This document shows positions 48,548 through 58,337 of a DNA stretch of 64,000 nucleotides, one piece after another; the first letter of the stretch is position 1; each line of letters begins with the position of its first letter. The stretch covers positions 1-64,000 of the forward strand of contig NZ_KB892440.1 in NCBI RefSeq assembly GCF_000373805.1, written 5' to 3'. The position numbers and the translations under genes are program-made. The stretch comes from Corynebacterium pilosum DSM 20521 = CIP 103422 (GTDB lineage: Bacteria; Actinomycetota; Actinomycetes; Mycobacteriales; Mycobacteriaceae). The notes under the pieces were generated by a model. It was not told the origin of the DNA and made no database searches. It was given only the letters and a program-made list of their open reading frames with translations.

Positions 48548-49120
48548 ATGACCATTCGACCAATCGTGATCCACGGCGACCCTGTCCTGCACAACCGTTG
48601 CGAGGAAGTCACCGAACCTATCGAGGACCTGCAGGAACTCATCGCCGACATGCATGAAACCATGGATGCGGCTAATGGGGTGGGGCTGGCGGCGAACCAG
48701 ATCGGCATCAATAAGCGCATCTTCGTCTACGCCTGCCCGGACAACGGCGAGATCCGCCGCGGTACCCTGATCAACCCCGTGCTGGAAACCAGCGAGATCC
48801 CCAAGACCATGCCCGCCGACGACGGCTCCGACGACGAAGGCTGCCTCTCTGTGCCTGGCGAGGGCTTCCCTACCGGCCGCGCCGACTGGGCAAAGTGCAC
48901 GGGTCTCGATGAGAACGGCAACGAGGTCGAAGTCGAAGGCTATGGCTTTTTCGCCCGCTGCCTGCAGCACGAGATGGGCCACCTGGACGGCTTCACCTAC
49001 CTGGACGTGCTGACCGGCCGCTACAAGCGCCAGGCGAAAAAAGTTGTGAAGGCGAATGGTTGGACCGAGCCGGGCAACACCTGGATGCCGGGTGTCGACG
49101 AGGATCCCTTCGGACACTAA
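48548..49120 (+). CDS. def: peptide deformylase
   Basis: 190 residues with the three motifs [18 protein letters not shown] (metal Cys) and QHEMGHLDG (two metal His and the catalytic Glu). It removes formyl from new proteins. The stop overlaps the next ATG (TAATG). Confidence 0.96.
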   Translation: MTIRPIVIHGDPVLHNRCEEVTEPIEDLQELIADMHETMDAANGVGLAANQIGINKRIFVYACPDNGEIRRGTLINPVLETSEIPKTMPADDGSDDEGCLSVPGEGFPTGRADWAKCTGLDENGNEVEVEGYGFFARCLQHEMGHLDGFTYLDVLTGRYKRQAKKVVKANGWTEPGNTWMPGVDEDPFGH

Positions 49121-50178
49121 TGAGCCGCATCTTCCGCTCCGACGAGGTCTCAGTCGGCGAACGCGTCGTGGTCCGCCGCCGCATCGGCGACCAGTTCTCC
49201 GACGTCATCGGGCACGTCGTCTCGCTTGAACCGCTGGTCCTGCGCCCGCAGGAAGTCGGCGGCTACCCCTCCAGCTTGCCGACGATCACCGTGTCACCCG
49301 AGGAGCTGCACATCATCAAGCGTCTGAGCCCCCGCAGGATCCGCAACTCCGACATCCGTGCCGTCGAAACAGCCACCGCCCTGGCCTTCCCCGGCCGCGA
49401 ACAACAGTGGTGCGGCGGCTGGCTGGCACGCGCCGGCGCAGAGATCGCGGAACGGTCCAACTCAGCCACTCCCCTGGGCCGCTCGGTAGGGTTTGAGCCC
49501 TTGCCGATCGACGAGATCACCGAGTTCTACCGCCAGCGCGACATGCCCGTGCAACTACTCATCCCCGAACGCATCGGTGCCGCCGCCGAAAGATGGGTGG
49601 CCCAGCACGAAGGGTGGACGCTATCGCCTGAGATCCTGGTGATGACGCGCGAGTTGGGGGGCGACGGCGGCGACGGCTCCGCCGTCACCGAAGAAGTCGG
49701 CGTCGACGAAGTCGTCGCTGCCGACGAAAACGCTCTAACCTTCTCAGTTGACGAGAAACCCGACCAAGACTGGCTGGACATGTACCACTTCCGCGGCCAA
49801 GAACTGCCCGTGGAAGCACTACGCGAACTTTCCCAGACCATCGACGGTGAGCTCGGCTTTGGCAGGCTGCGCACCCCGGAAGGCCGCACGGTCGCGATCA
49901 CCCGCGGCACCATCACCGACAGTGAAGATGGCCGGCGGTGGCTGGGCTATTCCGCGGTAGAGGTGGCAGAAGACTACCGCCGCCAAGGGCTGGGCACCCG
50001 CCTTGGGCAAGAAATGTTGAGGTGGGGCGCTCGTCGTCAAGCAACACACGCGTACCTGCAGGTCATCTCCACCAACGCGGCGGGAATTGGCCTGTACGAA
50101 AAACTTGGATTCATCGAACACCACCGGCACCGCTACGCGACGGCCGATGCCTTCGCCACGGAGATGGAAAAAGAATAG
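49120..50178 (+). CDS. GNAT-family N-acetyltransferase
   Basis: 352 residues from the ATG at 49120. Residues 1-60 form an SH3-like beta segment (VGERVVVRRRIGDQFSDVIGHVVSLEPL). The C-terminal part carries the acetyl-CoA loop VAEDYRRQGLGTRLGQEML and TNAAGIGLYEKLGF. The arrangement is common beside def in corynebacteria. Substrate unknown. Confidence 0.85.
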   Translation: MSRIFRSDEVSVGERVVVRRRIGDQFSDVIGHVVSLEPLVLRPQEVGGYPSSLPTITVSPEELHIIKRLSPRRIRNSDIRAVETATALAFPGREQQWCGGWLARAGAEIAERSNSATPLGRSVGFEPLPIDEITEFYRQRDMPVQLLIPERIGAAAERWVAQHEGWTLSPEILVMTRELGGDGGDGSAVTEEVGVDEVVAADENALTFSVDEKPDQDWLDMYHFRGQELPVEALRELSQTIDGELGFGRLRTPEGRTVAITRGTITDSEDGRRWLGYSAVEVAEDYRRQGLGTRLGQEMLRWGARRQATHAYLQVISTNAAGIGLYEKLGFIEHHRHRYATADAFATEMEKE

Positions 50179-50188
50179 GATTACTGCC

Positions 50189-50986
50189 ATGCGCATTGCC
50201 ACTTGGAACGTCAACTCCGTCCGCACCCGCGCCGAGCGCATCATCGCCGCCCTCGAGCGCAACGACATCGACGTCTTGGCCATGCAAGAAACCAAAACCG
50301 CCGACGACAAATTCCCCTACTCCGTCTTCGAAGCCGCAGGCTACGAGGTGGCGCATGTGGGCTATAACCAGTGGAACGGCGTGGCCATCGCCTCACGCGT
50401 GGGCCTAGAAAACGTGCGCGACCACTTCGACCGCCAGCCCGGCTTCCACAAAGACCCCACCGAGGAACAGGCCCGCGAAGCCCGCGCAGTCGGTGCCACC
50501 TGCGGCGGGGTCGACGTGTGGAGCCTCTATGTGCCCAACGGCCGCGAAATCGGCGACCCGCACTACACCTACAAGCTGCGCTTCCTCTACGAACTGACCA
50601 ACACCGTCGACCCTTCAGAGATGCAGGTCTTCTGCGGCGACTTCAACGTGGCACCCCGCGACGAGAATGTGTGGGACATCCGCGCCTTCGAAGGCAAAAC
50701 GCACATCACCGAACCTGAGCGCGCCGCCTTCCAGATGCTGCTCGAGGCAGGCCTGGAAGAGATCACGCACGACGACGAATACTCCTACTGGGACTACAAA
50801 GGCATGCGCTTTCAGAAGAATGAGGGCATGCTCATTGACTTCCAGCTGGCCACCAGCATCCTGGCGCAAAAGGTGGGCGAGGTGTTCGTCGATAAGCAGG
50901 AACGTGCGGGCGAAGGCGCGTCCGACCACACGCTGGTGATCGCGGACTATGACGTCTCCGGTGTGCGTTTCGACGAGGTCCGCTAG
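50189..50986 (+). CDS. xth: exonuclease III
   Basis: 265 residues from the ATG at 50189. MRIATWNVNSVRTR, LAMQETK (metal Glu), the catalytic GDFNVAPRDENVWD and final SDHTLVIADY are the AP-endonuclease family blocks. It cuts at abasic sites and trims 3' ends in base-excision repair. Confidence 0.94.
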   Translation: MRIATWNVNSVRTRAERIIAALERNDIDVLAMQETKTADDKFPYSVFEAAGYEVAHVGYNQWNGVAIASRVGLENVRDHFDRQPGFHKDPTEEQAREARAVGATCGGVDVWSLYVPNGREIGDPHYTYKLRFLYELTNTVDPSEMQVFCGDFNVAPRDENVWDIRAFEGKTHITEPERAAFQMLLEAGLEEITHDDEYSYWDYKGMRFQKNEGMLIDFQLATSILAQKVGEVFVDKQERAGEGASDHTLVIADYDVSGVRFDEVR

Positions 50987-52467
50987 TGAGTTTTGATTGG
51001 CTAAGTGAATTCTCCACCTGGCAAATAATCGGCCTTGTTGTTGAATACACCATCAAGATCGCGGCGATCGGTATTGTCCCGGAGGGCCGCAAACCGGGTT
51101 CCTCGAACGCGTGGCTGCTGCTGATCCTGTTCCTGCCGGTCGTGGGCTTCCCGCTGTACCTGATCCTGGGCTCCTCCTATATCAACCGGCGGCGCCACCG
51201 CATCCAGCAAGAGGCGCAAGTGATGATCGAGGACGTCCAGCGCGACGTACCCGATGTGCCCGCCGGCACCGCCTTTTCCGACGAGGTGGACGGGATGATC
51301 CACCTCAACCGCCGCCTGACCGGCTACCCAGCGCTGCACGGGCACGTCAAAGCGCTGTGGAGTGACTACGAGAAAACCATGCTGCGCATGGCCGAAGTCA
51401 TCGACACCGCCGAGGAATATGTCTCCGTGGAGGTGTACATCCAGGCATGGGATGAGACCAGCGCCGCCTTCTACGATGCGCTGGAACGCGCCGTGGCCCG
51501 CGGGGTGAAAGTACGCCTGATGTTCGACCACATCGGCTCCTGGAAGTACCCACGCCGGTACGCCTTCCGCAAGCACCTCGACGAGATCGGTGTGGAGTGG
51601 AAAATGATGATGCCACTGCTGCCTTGGCGTGGCCGCTTCCGCCGCCCCGACCTGCGAAATCACCGCAAGGTCGTTATCGTCGACGGGCGCGTAGGCTTCA
51701 TGGGTTCCTATAACTTGATCGATCGCTCCTACCTGATGCGCAACCACCGCAAGGCCGGACGCCAGTGGATCGACGTGATGGTGGAGCTGACCGGGCCCAT
51801 CGTGACGTCGCTTGAAACGATGTTCGCCGTGGACTGGTACACCGAATCCGGCGAGGCGCTACAACTTGAGCCCCCGCGTGACGACGATCCCTCCCTGGCA
51901 GACATCAACGTGGTGCAGCTGGTGCTCTCTGGGCCTGGTTACACCGCTGAGCCGAACTTGAAACTGTTCAACTCGATGATGTACCACGCCAGGAGGCGCC
52001 TGGTCATCTGCTCTCCCTACTTCGTGCCCGACGAATCCTTGCTGAGCGCGGTGCAAACTGCCTGCCACCGCGGGGTGCAGGTGGACCTGCTGGTGGGTGA
52101 AAAGGCCGATCAGTTTATGGTGCACCACGCACAATCCGCCTACTACCAGCAGCTTCTGGAAGCCGGGGTGCGGATCTGGCAGTTCCCGGAGCCCTATATT
52201 TTGCACACCAAGTTCGCAATTGCCGATCCAGGTGAGGATTCCTGCATCGCCGTGATCGGTTCGTCCAACATGGATATGCGTTCCTTCCAGCTGAACTACG
52301 AAAATACCCTGCTGGTGGTGGACGGTTCCCTGCTGGAAGACATCGATGAGCTGGCGGCGAACTATTTGCGCGTGTGCAAGGAGCTCACCCTTGCGGAGTG
52401 GAACAAGCGGCCGTGGACGCGCCGCTATATCGACAACGTGATGAAGCTGTCCTCTGCCTTGCAGTAG
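50986..52467 (+). CDS. cls: cardiolipin synthase (phospholipase D type)
   Basis: 493 residues. Two N-terminal helices, then two HKD motifs: HRKVVIVDGRVGFMGSYN and HTKFAIADPGEDSCIAVIGSSN. It condenses two phosphatidylglycerols. GTG start overlaps the xth stop (TAGTG). Confidence 0.93.
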   Translation: MSFDWLSEFSTWQIIGLVVEYTIKIAAIGIVPEGRKPGSSNAWLLLILFLPVVGFPLYLILGSSYINRRRHRIQQEAQVMIEDVQRDVPDVPAGTAFSDEVDGMIHLNRRLTGYPALHGHVKALWSDYEKTMLRMAEVIDTAEEYVSVEVYIQAWDETSAAFYDALERAVARGVKVRLMFDHIGSWKYPRRYAFRKHLDEIGVEWKMMMPLLPWRGRFRRPDLRNHRKVVIVDGRVGFMGSYNLIDRSYLMRNHRKAGRQWIDVMVELTGPIVTSLETMFAVDWYTESGEALQLEPPRDDDPSLADINVVQLVLSGPGYTAEPNLKLFNSMMYHARRRLVICSPYFVPDESLLSAVQTACHRGVQVDLLVGEKADQFMVHHAQSAYYQQLLEAGVRIWQFPEPYILHTKFAIADPGEDSCIAVIGSSNMDMRSFQLNYENTLLVVDGSLLEDIDELAANYLRVCKELTLAEWNKRPWTRRYIDNVMKLSSALQ

Positions 52468-52508
52468 CCCTGCAGTAGCGGGGGCTGTCCCTCGTCGGCA
52501 AGCACAAA

Positions 52509-52525
52509 GCCGCCCCGAGGGCGGC
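52509..52525. terminator. hairpin between cls and HAD hydrolase gene
   Basis: GCCGCCC (52509-52515) and GGGCGGC (52519-52525) around a 3-nt loop, flanked by AAA and CTT. It lies between convergent genes. A TCGTCGGCAAGC word sits just before it (52492-52503). Confidence 0.75.
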
Positions 52526-52542
52526 CTTATGGTTAGCACACG

Positions 52543-53466
52543 TTAGCGGTTGTTACCGGAGAACGTTGGCCAATCTGGCAGTTCAGGAAGCAAGGCGTTG
52601 TACTCGTCCACCAGCTGCTGCTGGTAGTCGCCTTCGAACTCCTCGTTGAGGAACTTGTCCAGTGCTTCCTCGCGGAAGCGTGCCCAGGACTCCTTCTCCT
52701 TACCAGGAAGGATCGGGTACCACAGCGCGCCCTCGGAGAACGCGGAGTCGCGGTCACCAGGTGCGTCACCAATCAGCATGATGTGGTTGTCTGGGTACTT
52801 GCCCTTCGCGGCGTAGCGAAGGTGGTCTGCCTTCGAGCCCATCTCCTGGCCAGCGATGACCTTCATGTACTTCGCCAGGTCGTGCTCGTTCCACTCACGC
52901 TCGAGCGCGTCGATCGGGGTGGCGGAGACGACAAGCTGGTCGACGCCGCGGTTCTGCATCTCTTCGATGGCTTCGCGGGCACCTGGGAATGGTGCAGCGT
53001 TCTTGACCATGAACTCGATCATCTTGTTGACCAAGTGGCCCCACTCGATGCACTGCTGGATCTCCGGGGAGTCATTGCCAGCGGCAGCGTAGTTGGCGAT
53101 ACCGGCATCCGAACGCGGGTAGCCCGAATCCAGGAACGCCTTCAGGTCATCGCCCTTCGGAACCTCCACGCCGCGCTCCTTGACCTCGGGGCGATCCCGC
53201 AGCAGGTCGAACAGGCGGGACAGCGCAACCCAACGGTTGGTGCCACGGGTGGTGGAGTACAGGTTGACGAACAGGGCTGTCTCGCGGACAAGCGTGGACG
53301 CTGCCTGCAGGTCAAAGCCCTTGATATAGGACGGGGTGAAGCACTCGTAGTGCTTGATGTCCATGGCGTCCATGGCGCAGCCGTCGGAGTCAATACCGAC
53401 GAAGAACTCAGAGGTCGGCTCAAAATCCTGGAGGACCTTGGCGCGCTCTGGCATCTTGTCAGACAT
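52543..53466 (-). CDS. HAD-superfamily hydrolase
   Basis: 307 residues. Motif I GIDSDGCAMD (nucleophile Asp26, Asp28), motif II VVSATP, a Lys in motif III, and motif IV LIGDAPGDRDSA. The cap between I and II is large (about 30-155). Likely a phosphatase or phosphonatase-like enzyme, substrate unknown. It lies 43 bases downstream of the GH3 gene on the same strand, with its own AAGGAGAG before the ATG. Confidence 0.82.
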   Translation of the reverse strand: MSDKMPERAKVLQDFEPTSEFFVGIDSDGCAMDAMDIKHYECFTPSYIKGFDLQAASTLVRETALFVNLYSTTRGTNRWVALSRLFDLLRDRPEVKERGVEVPKGDDLKAFLDSGYPRSDAGIANYAAAGNDSPEIQQCIEWGHLVNKMIEFMVKNAAPFPGAREAIEEMQNRGVDQLVVSATPIDALEREWNEHDLAKYMKVIAGQEMGSKADHLRYAAKGKYPDNHIMLIGDAPGDRDSAFSEGALWYPILPGKEKESWARFREEALDKFLNEEFEGDYQQQLVDEYNALLPELPDWPTFSGNNR

Positions 53467-53509
53467 ATATCTTCTCTCCTTGCTTAAGTTTTAGGTGTCG
53501 TTGTGGGGA

Positions 53510-55279
53510 TTAGATATGGGAATCCGGCAGGCCACCGAACGCATCAACTGGGGAGACACCGGTGAACTCGGACTTGCCCTCGAGCTTGTCTAGGACAGCG
53601 TCGACGGTGTAGTCCTTGTCGTCGTATGCGTTGATGAAGGTCTTGATCTGCGGGACGTCTGGCAGGTGGTTCGGGCAGGCGAACGAGATGAAGATGGTCG
53701 GCACCTCGTGGACGTACCATGGGATATCCATGGTGCCCTTGGTCGACGGCCAGTACACGCGCTCGACTGGCTGCATCAGGCCGTTGACCTTCGCAGCGGA
53801 AATCACCAGATCATAGTTATCGGTGATATCGGCGATCGGTGCCTTACCCTCGTAGGCGCTCATGACCAGCTTCTCCAGCTCGTCGTCACCCTTGCCCTTG
53901 GCCTTGTCCAGCAGGGTCTCGAAGACCTCTACCTCGTAGCCACGCTCGCGCATCTTGTCGGCCAGCTTGTTGGCTGGGCGGCCGGAGCCACCACCGAGCG
54001 ATGCCATGGGGTTCGGGGAGCCCTCGATCGGGACGATGAGGACGCGCTTGTGCTTCTCTGGGGAGATCGGCAGCGGCTCGAAGCGCTTGTCCTGATCCTT
54101 CACCAGGGTGATTGCCTTGTCCGCAACCTCTTCTGCGACAGCCTTGTGCTCTGGCGTGCCGATGGTGGCCATTGCCTCATCCTTTGGCTTGAGCATGTCC
54201 TTGCGGTCCATCTTGTGCAGACCGATCTTCGCCTTCAGGCCTAGGGTGCGGGTGACTGCCTCGTTGAGGCGCTCCTCCGTCAGGCGGCCATCCTTGTAAG
54301 CCTCCATCATCCAGTTGAAGTCCTCATCCGGATCGTTGAAGAAGAGGAAGAGGTCACAGCCAGCCATGATGGCGGTTGGCAGTACTTCACGACGAGGCAT
54401 CGCACCGGTCATCGCGACCATGTGGGATGCGTCCGTCACCACAACACCTTCGAAGCCGAGCTTCTCGCGCAGCAGCTGCGTGGTGATCTCGTAGGAGAGG
54501 GTTGCCGGCATGATGTCCTCATCGGTCATGTCCGGGTTGAAGTGCTTCTGGTAAGAAGGCAGTGCAATGTGACCAGCCATCATGGAAGGCAGGCCTGCGT
54601 CGATAAGCCCCTTGTAGACCTTGCCGAAGGTCTCGTCCCACTCTTCCATGGACAGCCAGTTCGGTGCGGAGGACAGGTGCTGGTCGCGCTCGTCGATGCC
54701 GTCGCCAGGCCAGTGCTTCGCAGCGGGCATGATGTTGGACTCCATGATGCCCTTCATGTAGGCCTTAGACATCTCAAGCGTCATGTCTGGGTCCTGGCCC
54801 CAGGTACGGACGGAAATAATCGGGTTGCGCCAGTTGTTATTCAGGTCCACGATCGGCGCGAACGACCAGTTACAGCCGATCGCCGAAGCCTCAATACCGG
54901 AAATGCGGCCCATCTCGTAGGCGTACTTCGGATCGTCGGTAGCCGCGATCTTGACCTCGTGGCCAACGTAGGTGCCGTCGGTAGCAGCGCCGTCGCCGCC
55001 GGCCTCAGTGTTCGCGGCGATCAGCAGAGGAATCTTGGAGTTGTCCTGCAGGATGCGGTTCTGCTCCCAGATCTCATCTGCTGGGCCCTTCTGGTAGCGG
55101 ACACCAGCGATGTGGTAGTTGTCTAGGACGTCGGTGAGGTACTCCGCGGTGCGGGAGGAGCCCATGTTAATGAAGAGCTGACCGATCTTTTCTTCGTCGG
55201 TCATGCTTGCGAGGGTGTCTTCGACCCACTTCACGCCCTCATCATCAAGGTTGTACGGGGTGGCTTTCAAATTGACCAT
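53510..55279 (-). CDS. glycoside hydrolase family 3, NagZ-like, apparently cytosolic
   Basis: 589 residues, no signal peptide. KHWPGDGIDERDQH (188-201) matches the NagZ block KHFPGHG...DSH; D199 and H201 would be the His-Asp dyad of beta-N-acetylhexosaminidases. The nucleophile is Asp283 in VVTDASHM. A C-terminal alpha/beta sandwich (about 390-560) has KHKRVLIVPIEG. AAGGAG is upstream of the ATG. With the HAD gene it may release and dephosphorylate an amino sugar, but that is only context. Confidence 0.85.
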   Translation of the reverse strand: MVNLKATPYNLDDEGVKWVEDTLASMTDEEKIGQLFINMGSSRTAEYLTDVLDNYHIAGVRYQKGPADEIWEQNRILQDNSKIPLLIAANTEAGGDGAATDGTYVGHEVKIAATDDPKYAYEMGRISGIEASAIGCNWSFAPIVDLNNNWRNPIISVRTWGQDPDMTLEMSKAYMKGIMESNIMPAAKHWPGDGIDERDQHLSSAPNWLSMEEWDETFGKVYKGLIDAGLPSMMAGHIALPSYQKHFNPDMTDEDIMPATLSYEITTQLLREKLGFEGVVVTDASHMVAMTGAMPRREVLPTAIMAGCDLFLFFNDPDEDFNWMMEAYKDGRLTEERLNEAVTRTLGLKAKIGLHKMDRKDMLKPKDEAMATIGTPEHKAVAEEVADKAITLVKDQDKRFEPLPISPEKHKRVLIVPIEGSPNPMASLGGGSGRPANKLADKMRERGYEVEVFETLLDKAKGKGDDELEKLVMSAYEGKAPIADITDNYDLVISAAKVNGLMQPVERVYWPSTKGTMDIPWYVHEVPTIFISFACPNHLPDVPQIKTFINAYDDKDYTVDAVLDKLEGKSEFTGVSPVDAFGGLPDSHI

Positions 55280-55486
55280 CTAAAACACTCCTTAGTTCTT
55301 AGAAAGGGTTCCATTACCAAGTCTAATGATTGATTCGACCAAATGGGTCCTTTCTCTGTGAATAATATCACTATTGCGCGTTTGTTGTGGTGACGGTTTC
55401 AGTCACGCTGTTGACTAAGTAGCAAAAGCACTGGGCAGAGCGGGTAGAATACCGATGTCTTAGAACCAGCCCAGAAAGGAGCGCCA

Positions 55487-56632
55487 GTGACCACCAGCTT
55501 TCGCGGCCCCGGCACCATCTCCACGGTGTTCCCCCTGGAGGAAGGTACTGACCGGGTCGCGCTGTCCACCGCCGGCAAAGCGGTGCGCATCGCTGTGGTG
55601 GTGGTCGCCGTCTTCCTTCTGGTGCTGTCGGTCTACCTGGTGGCTTTGGGTGTTAATGAGCTAAGCGCAACCCGCGCGCAGCGCATGTTTGATTTCGCCG
55701 GCCACCCCATCGTTGCCCTTGCCGTGGGTGTCTTGGCGACGGCGCTGGTGCAGTCTTCGTCGACGGTGACTACTTTCACGGTTGCCGCCGTGGCCACGGG
55801 CGCCCTGGACCTGTCCTCGGCGATCCCGCTGATCCTGGGCGCGAATATCGGCACCACCATTACCCCGCTGCTGATTTCTTTTTCCTACGTTCGTGACAAA
55901 GACGCTTTTCGACGAGCGCATGCCACCGCAGCCTTGCACTTCTGGTTCAACGCGATAGGCGTGGCACTGGTGTTCCCGCTGGAATACTTCTTCGGCCCAG
56001 CGCGGCGCCTGCTGCCGGAGATTTCGCTTCCCGACGAGCAACTGTGGTTCGGGCCCGTCTTCGAAATCGCCACCATCCTCCCCGTCTATGGCGGCTGGGC
56101 AATTCTTGCGGGCGTTGTTCTTTTGATCGTGAGTATCCACCTGATCGACAGGCAGTTGAAGCACCTGCTCACCCCGCTTGCCTGGCGCGTGTTAGGGCAT
56201 ACCTCTCACCGCAGCGCGCTGGCTGGTTTCGGTGGCGGTCTCATGCTGACGCTGCTCATTCAGGCGTCCTCGGCGACAGTGTCCGCCACTTTGCCTTTTG
56301 CCACCGCCAAGCTTGCCGATGCTCGCGGCTACCTGGCCATCATCACCGGCGCCAACGTAGGCACCACGTTCATCGCGGTGCTGGCCGCCTTTGCCACCCC
56401 TGGCGACTTCTCCGCGATCGCCCTGCAGGCCGCCCTCGTCCACGTGCTGTTCAACGTTGCGGGCGCCATCACAGTGGCAATCATCAGCCCCCTGCGCCAC
56501 CTGATCTACCGCTTGGCCGAATACCAGGGCCAGCAAGCCCAGCGTTCCGCGTGGTCCGCGGCGGCGTTCATCGCGGTAATCTGGTTCGCGCTGCCAGCGC
56601 TGTGCATGCTGGCTTATACCATCACGCACTAG
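55487..56632 (+). CDS. Na/Pi cotransporter family protein
   Basis: 381 residues, about nine helices, with the inverted repeat of the PNaS family: VQSSSTVTTF...GANIGTTITP and IQASSATVSA...GANVGTTFIA. It would move phosphate with sodium, in either direction. GTG start with AAAGGAG before it. TAGAAT (55445-55450) is a likely -10. Confidence 0.9.
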   Translation: MTTSFRGPGTISTVFPLEEGTDRVALSTAGKAVRIAVVVVAVFLLVLSVYLVALGVNELSATRAQRMFDFAGHPIVALAVGVLATALVQSSSTVTTFTVAAVATGALDLSSAIPLILGANIGTTITPLLISFSYVRDKDAFRRAHATAALHFWFNAIGVALVFPLEYFFGPARRLLPEISLPDEQLWFGPVFEIATILPVYGGWAILAGVVLLIVSIHLIDRQLKHLLTPLAWRVLGHTSHRSALAGFGGGLMLTLLIQASSATVSATLPFATAKLADARGYLAIITGANVGTTFIAVLAAFATPGDFSAIALQAALVHVLFNVAGAITVAIISPLRHLIYRLAEYQGQQAQRSAWSAAAFIAVIWFALPALCMLAYTITH

Positions 56633-56647
56633 CATCGATTATGTTTG

Positions 56648-56669
56648 CAGCGAAGGCTTGCCTTCGCTG
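56648..56669. terminator. hairpin between convergent genes
   Basis: A perfect 10-bp stem (56648-56657 with 56660-56669) directly next to the ABC permease stop. There is no good T run. Confidence 0.55.
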
Positions 56670-57404
56670 TTAAGCGTCGCGCTTTTCCAGCATGAAGATG
56701 CCGATGATCCAGAAGACCACGGCGAAGGCGGAGAAGATACCCAGGGAGGCCCACACGCCCCAGTCCGGCCCGGGCGAGTCCATCATGAACCGGCTGAGGT
56801 TGTGGAAGGGAGCATACTTGTAGATGTCACTACCCACCCGCGGGATGAGGTTGAGCATGCCCTCGAGGATCAGCCACCACACAAGAACCAGGGAAACTGC
56901 GCCGGCTGTCTGGCGGACGATCCAACCGATGCCCTGGCAGAACACAATCGCGATCGCTACTGCCAGCGGGAATGCCCACAGGTTGCGCAGCGCGGCGTCA
57001 TTATTCGTCCAGTCGCCAGGATTTGTGGCCACCATGTCGCCGATGGTGTAGGAAAGGACCAGGGTGATGAAGGTCAGCACCACCGCGATGATCACATAGA
57101 GCAACAGCTTTGCTACCGCCACTTCCCAGCGATTCGGGGTGACCTGGTAGTTCGTCCCCGAAATCTTGAAACGGTATTCGGTAGTGACCATCATGATCGC
57201 CTGGATCATCACCACGGCCAGGGAAAAGGTATAGAACCCAGAGCCGACCAAGCTCACATCATAGGCCGGCGCCTCAGCGCTATCGAGCGCTGCGAAAAGA
57301 ACGGTCCAGCCGATCGTGAACGCCAAGATCAGCCCAGTGGTCCACCAGAATGACGCCGTAGTGCGCAGCTTCGTAAACTCCGCCAACATATTTCGCACGA
57401 TCAT
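56670..57404 (-). CDS. ABC-2 type transporter permease
   Basis: 244 residues with six helices, the ABC-2 export topology (FWWTTGLILAFTIGWTVLF at the start). It follows the ATPase gene without a gap. Substrate unknown. Confidence 0.85.
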   Translation of the reverse strand: MIVRNMLAEFTKLRTTASFWWTTGLILAFTIGWTVLFAALDSAEAPAYDVSLVGSGFYTFSLAVVMIQAIMMVTTEYRFKISGTNYQVTPNRWEVAVAKLLLYVIIAVVLTFITLVLSYTIGDMVATNPGDWTNNDAALRNLWAFPLAVAIAIVFCQGIGWIVRQTAGAVSLVLVWWLILEGMLNLIPRVGSDIYKYAPFHNLSRFMMDSPGPDWGVWASLGIFSAFAVVFWIIGIFMLEKRDA

Positions 57405-58337
57405 TTACTTGGCCTCCTCGCCGATATTTCCCTGGTACTGGACCGCATCCTCGGTGGTCTGCAAGAACGCGTCCTCCAGCGAAGCCTGACGCTCCGCCAG
57501 CTCCGCCAGCATCACGCCGGTGGAATAGGCCAACGCGCCGATGTCGTCGGAACTGTAATCGGCGATCTCCAAGGTGGGACGGCCGTCGTCGTCCTGCGCC
57601 TCAGCAAAAGGAATGCCTTCTGCGCCGAGGGCCTGCTTGAATTCCTCGAAGTGCTGGGTGCGCACCACGGTGGTCACTGTGGAGTGGTCCTTGATGAATT
57701 CGCGCACTGTGGTGTCGGCGACCAGCTCGCCGCGGCCGATGACCACCAAGTCCTCGGCGGTCAGGGCCATCTCACTGAGCAGGTGGGAGGACACCAGCAC
57801 GGTGCGCCCCTCCTTCGCTAGGGACTGCAGTAGGCCGCGGACCCAGCGGATGCCTTCTGGGTCGAGCCCGTTCACCGGCTCATCCAGGATGAGGATCTCC
57901 GGGTCCCCCAACAGTGCTGCCGCCAGACCAAGGCGCTGGCCCATGCCCAGGGAGAAGCCGCCGGCCTTCTTGTCAGCTACCTCTGTCAGTCCGACCAGGC
58001 CGAGGACCTCGTCGACACGCGAGGTGCTAATCCCCGACGCCTGCGCCATCCACAGCAGGTGGTTGCGGGCGGAGCGATTGGGGTGGGTGGCCTTCGCATC
58101 GAGGAGAGCGCCCACGGTATTCAGTGGGTTGCGTAGCTCACGATACTTTTTGCCGTTGATGGTGGCGGTGCCTGCGGTGGGGGCGTCGAGCCCCAGGATC
58201 ATCCGCATGGTGGTGGATTTACCTGCACCGTTGGGGCCGAGGAAGCCAGTGACCGCACCTGGATTGACATCAAAAGTGAGGTCGTTGACTGCCAGGACCT
58301 GCCCATACTGCTTTGTCAGGCCACGAATCTCAATCAT
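57405..58337 (-). CDS. ABC-2 type transporter ATPase
   Basis: 310 residues from the ATG at 58335-58337. Walker A GPNGAGKS, signature FSLGMGQRLGLA (LSGGQ replaced by SLGMG, as is common in this branch), Walker B ILILDEPVNGLDP, and H-loop VSSHLLSEM. It overlaps the NUDIX gene by 8 bases. Confidence 0.9.
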   Translation of the reverse strand: MIEIRGLTKQYGQVLAVNDLTFDVNPGAVTGFLGPNGAGKSTTMRMILGLDAPTAGTATINGKKYRELRNPLNTVGALLDAKATHPNRSARNHLLWMAQASGISTSRVDEVLGLVGLTEVADKKAGGFSLGMGQRLGLAAALLGDPEILILDEPVNGLDPEGIRWVRGLLQSLAKEGRTVLVSSHLLSEMALTAEDLVVIGRGELVADTTVREFIKDHSTVTTVVRTQHFEEFKQALGAEGIPFAEAQDDDGRPTLEIADYSSDDIGALAYSTGVMLAELAERQASLEDAFLQTTEDAVQYQGNIGEEAK

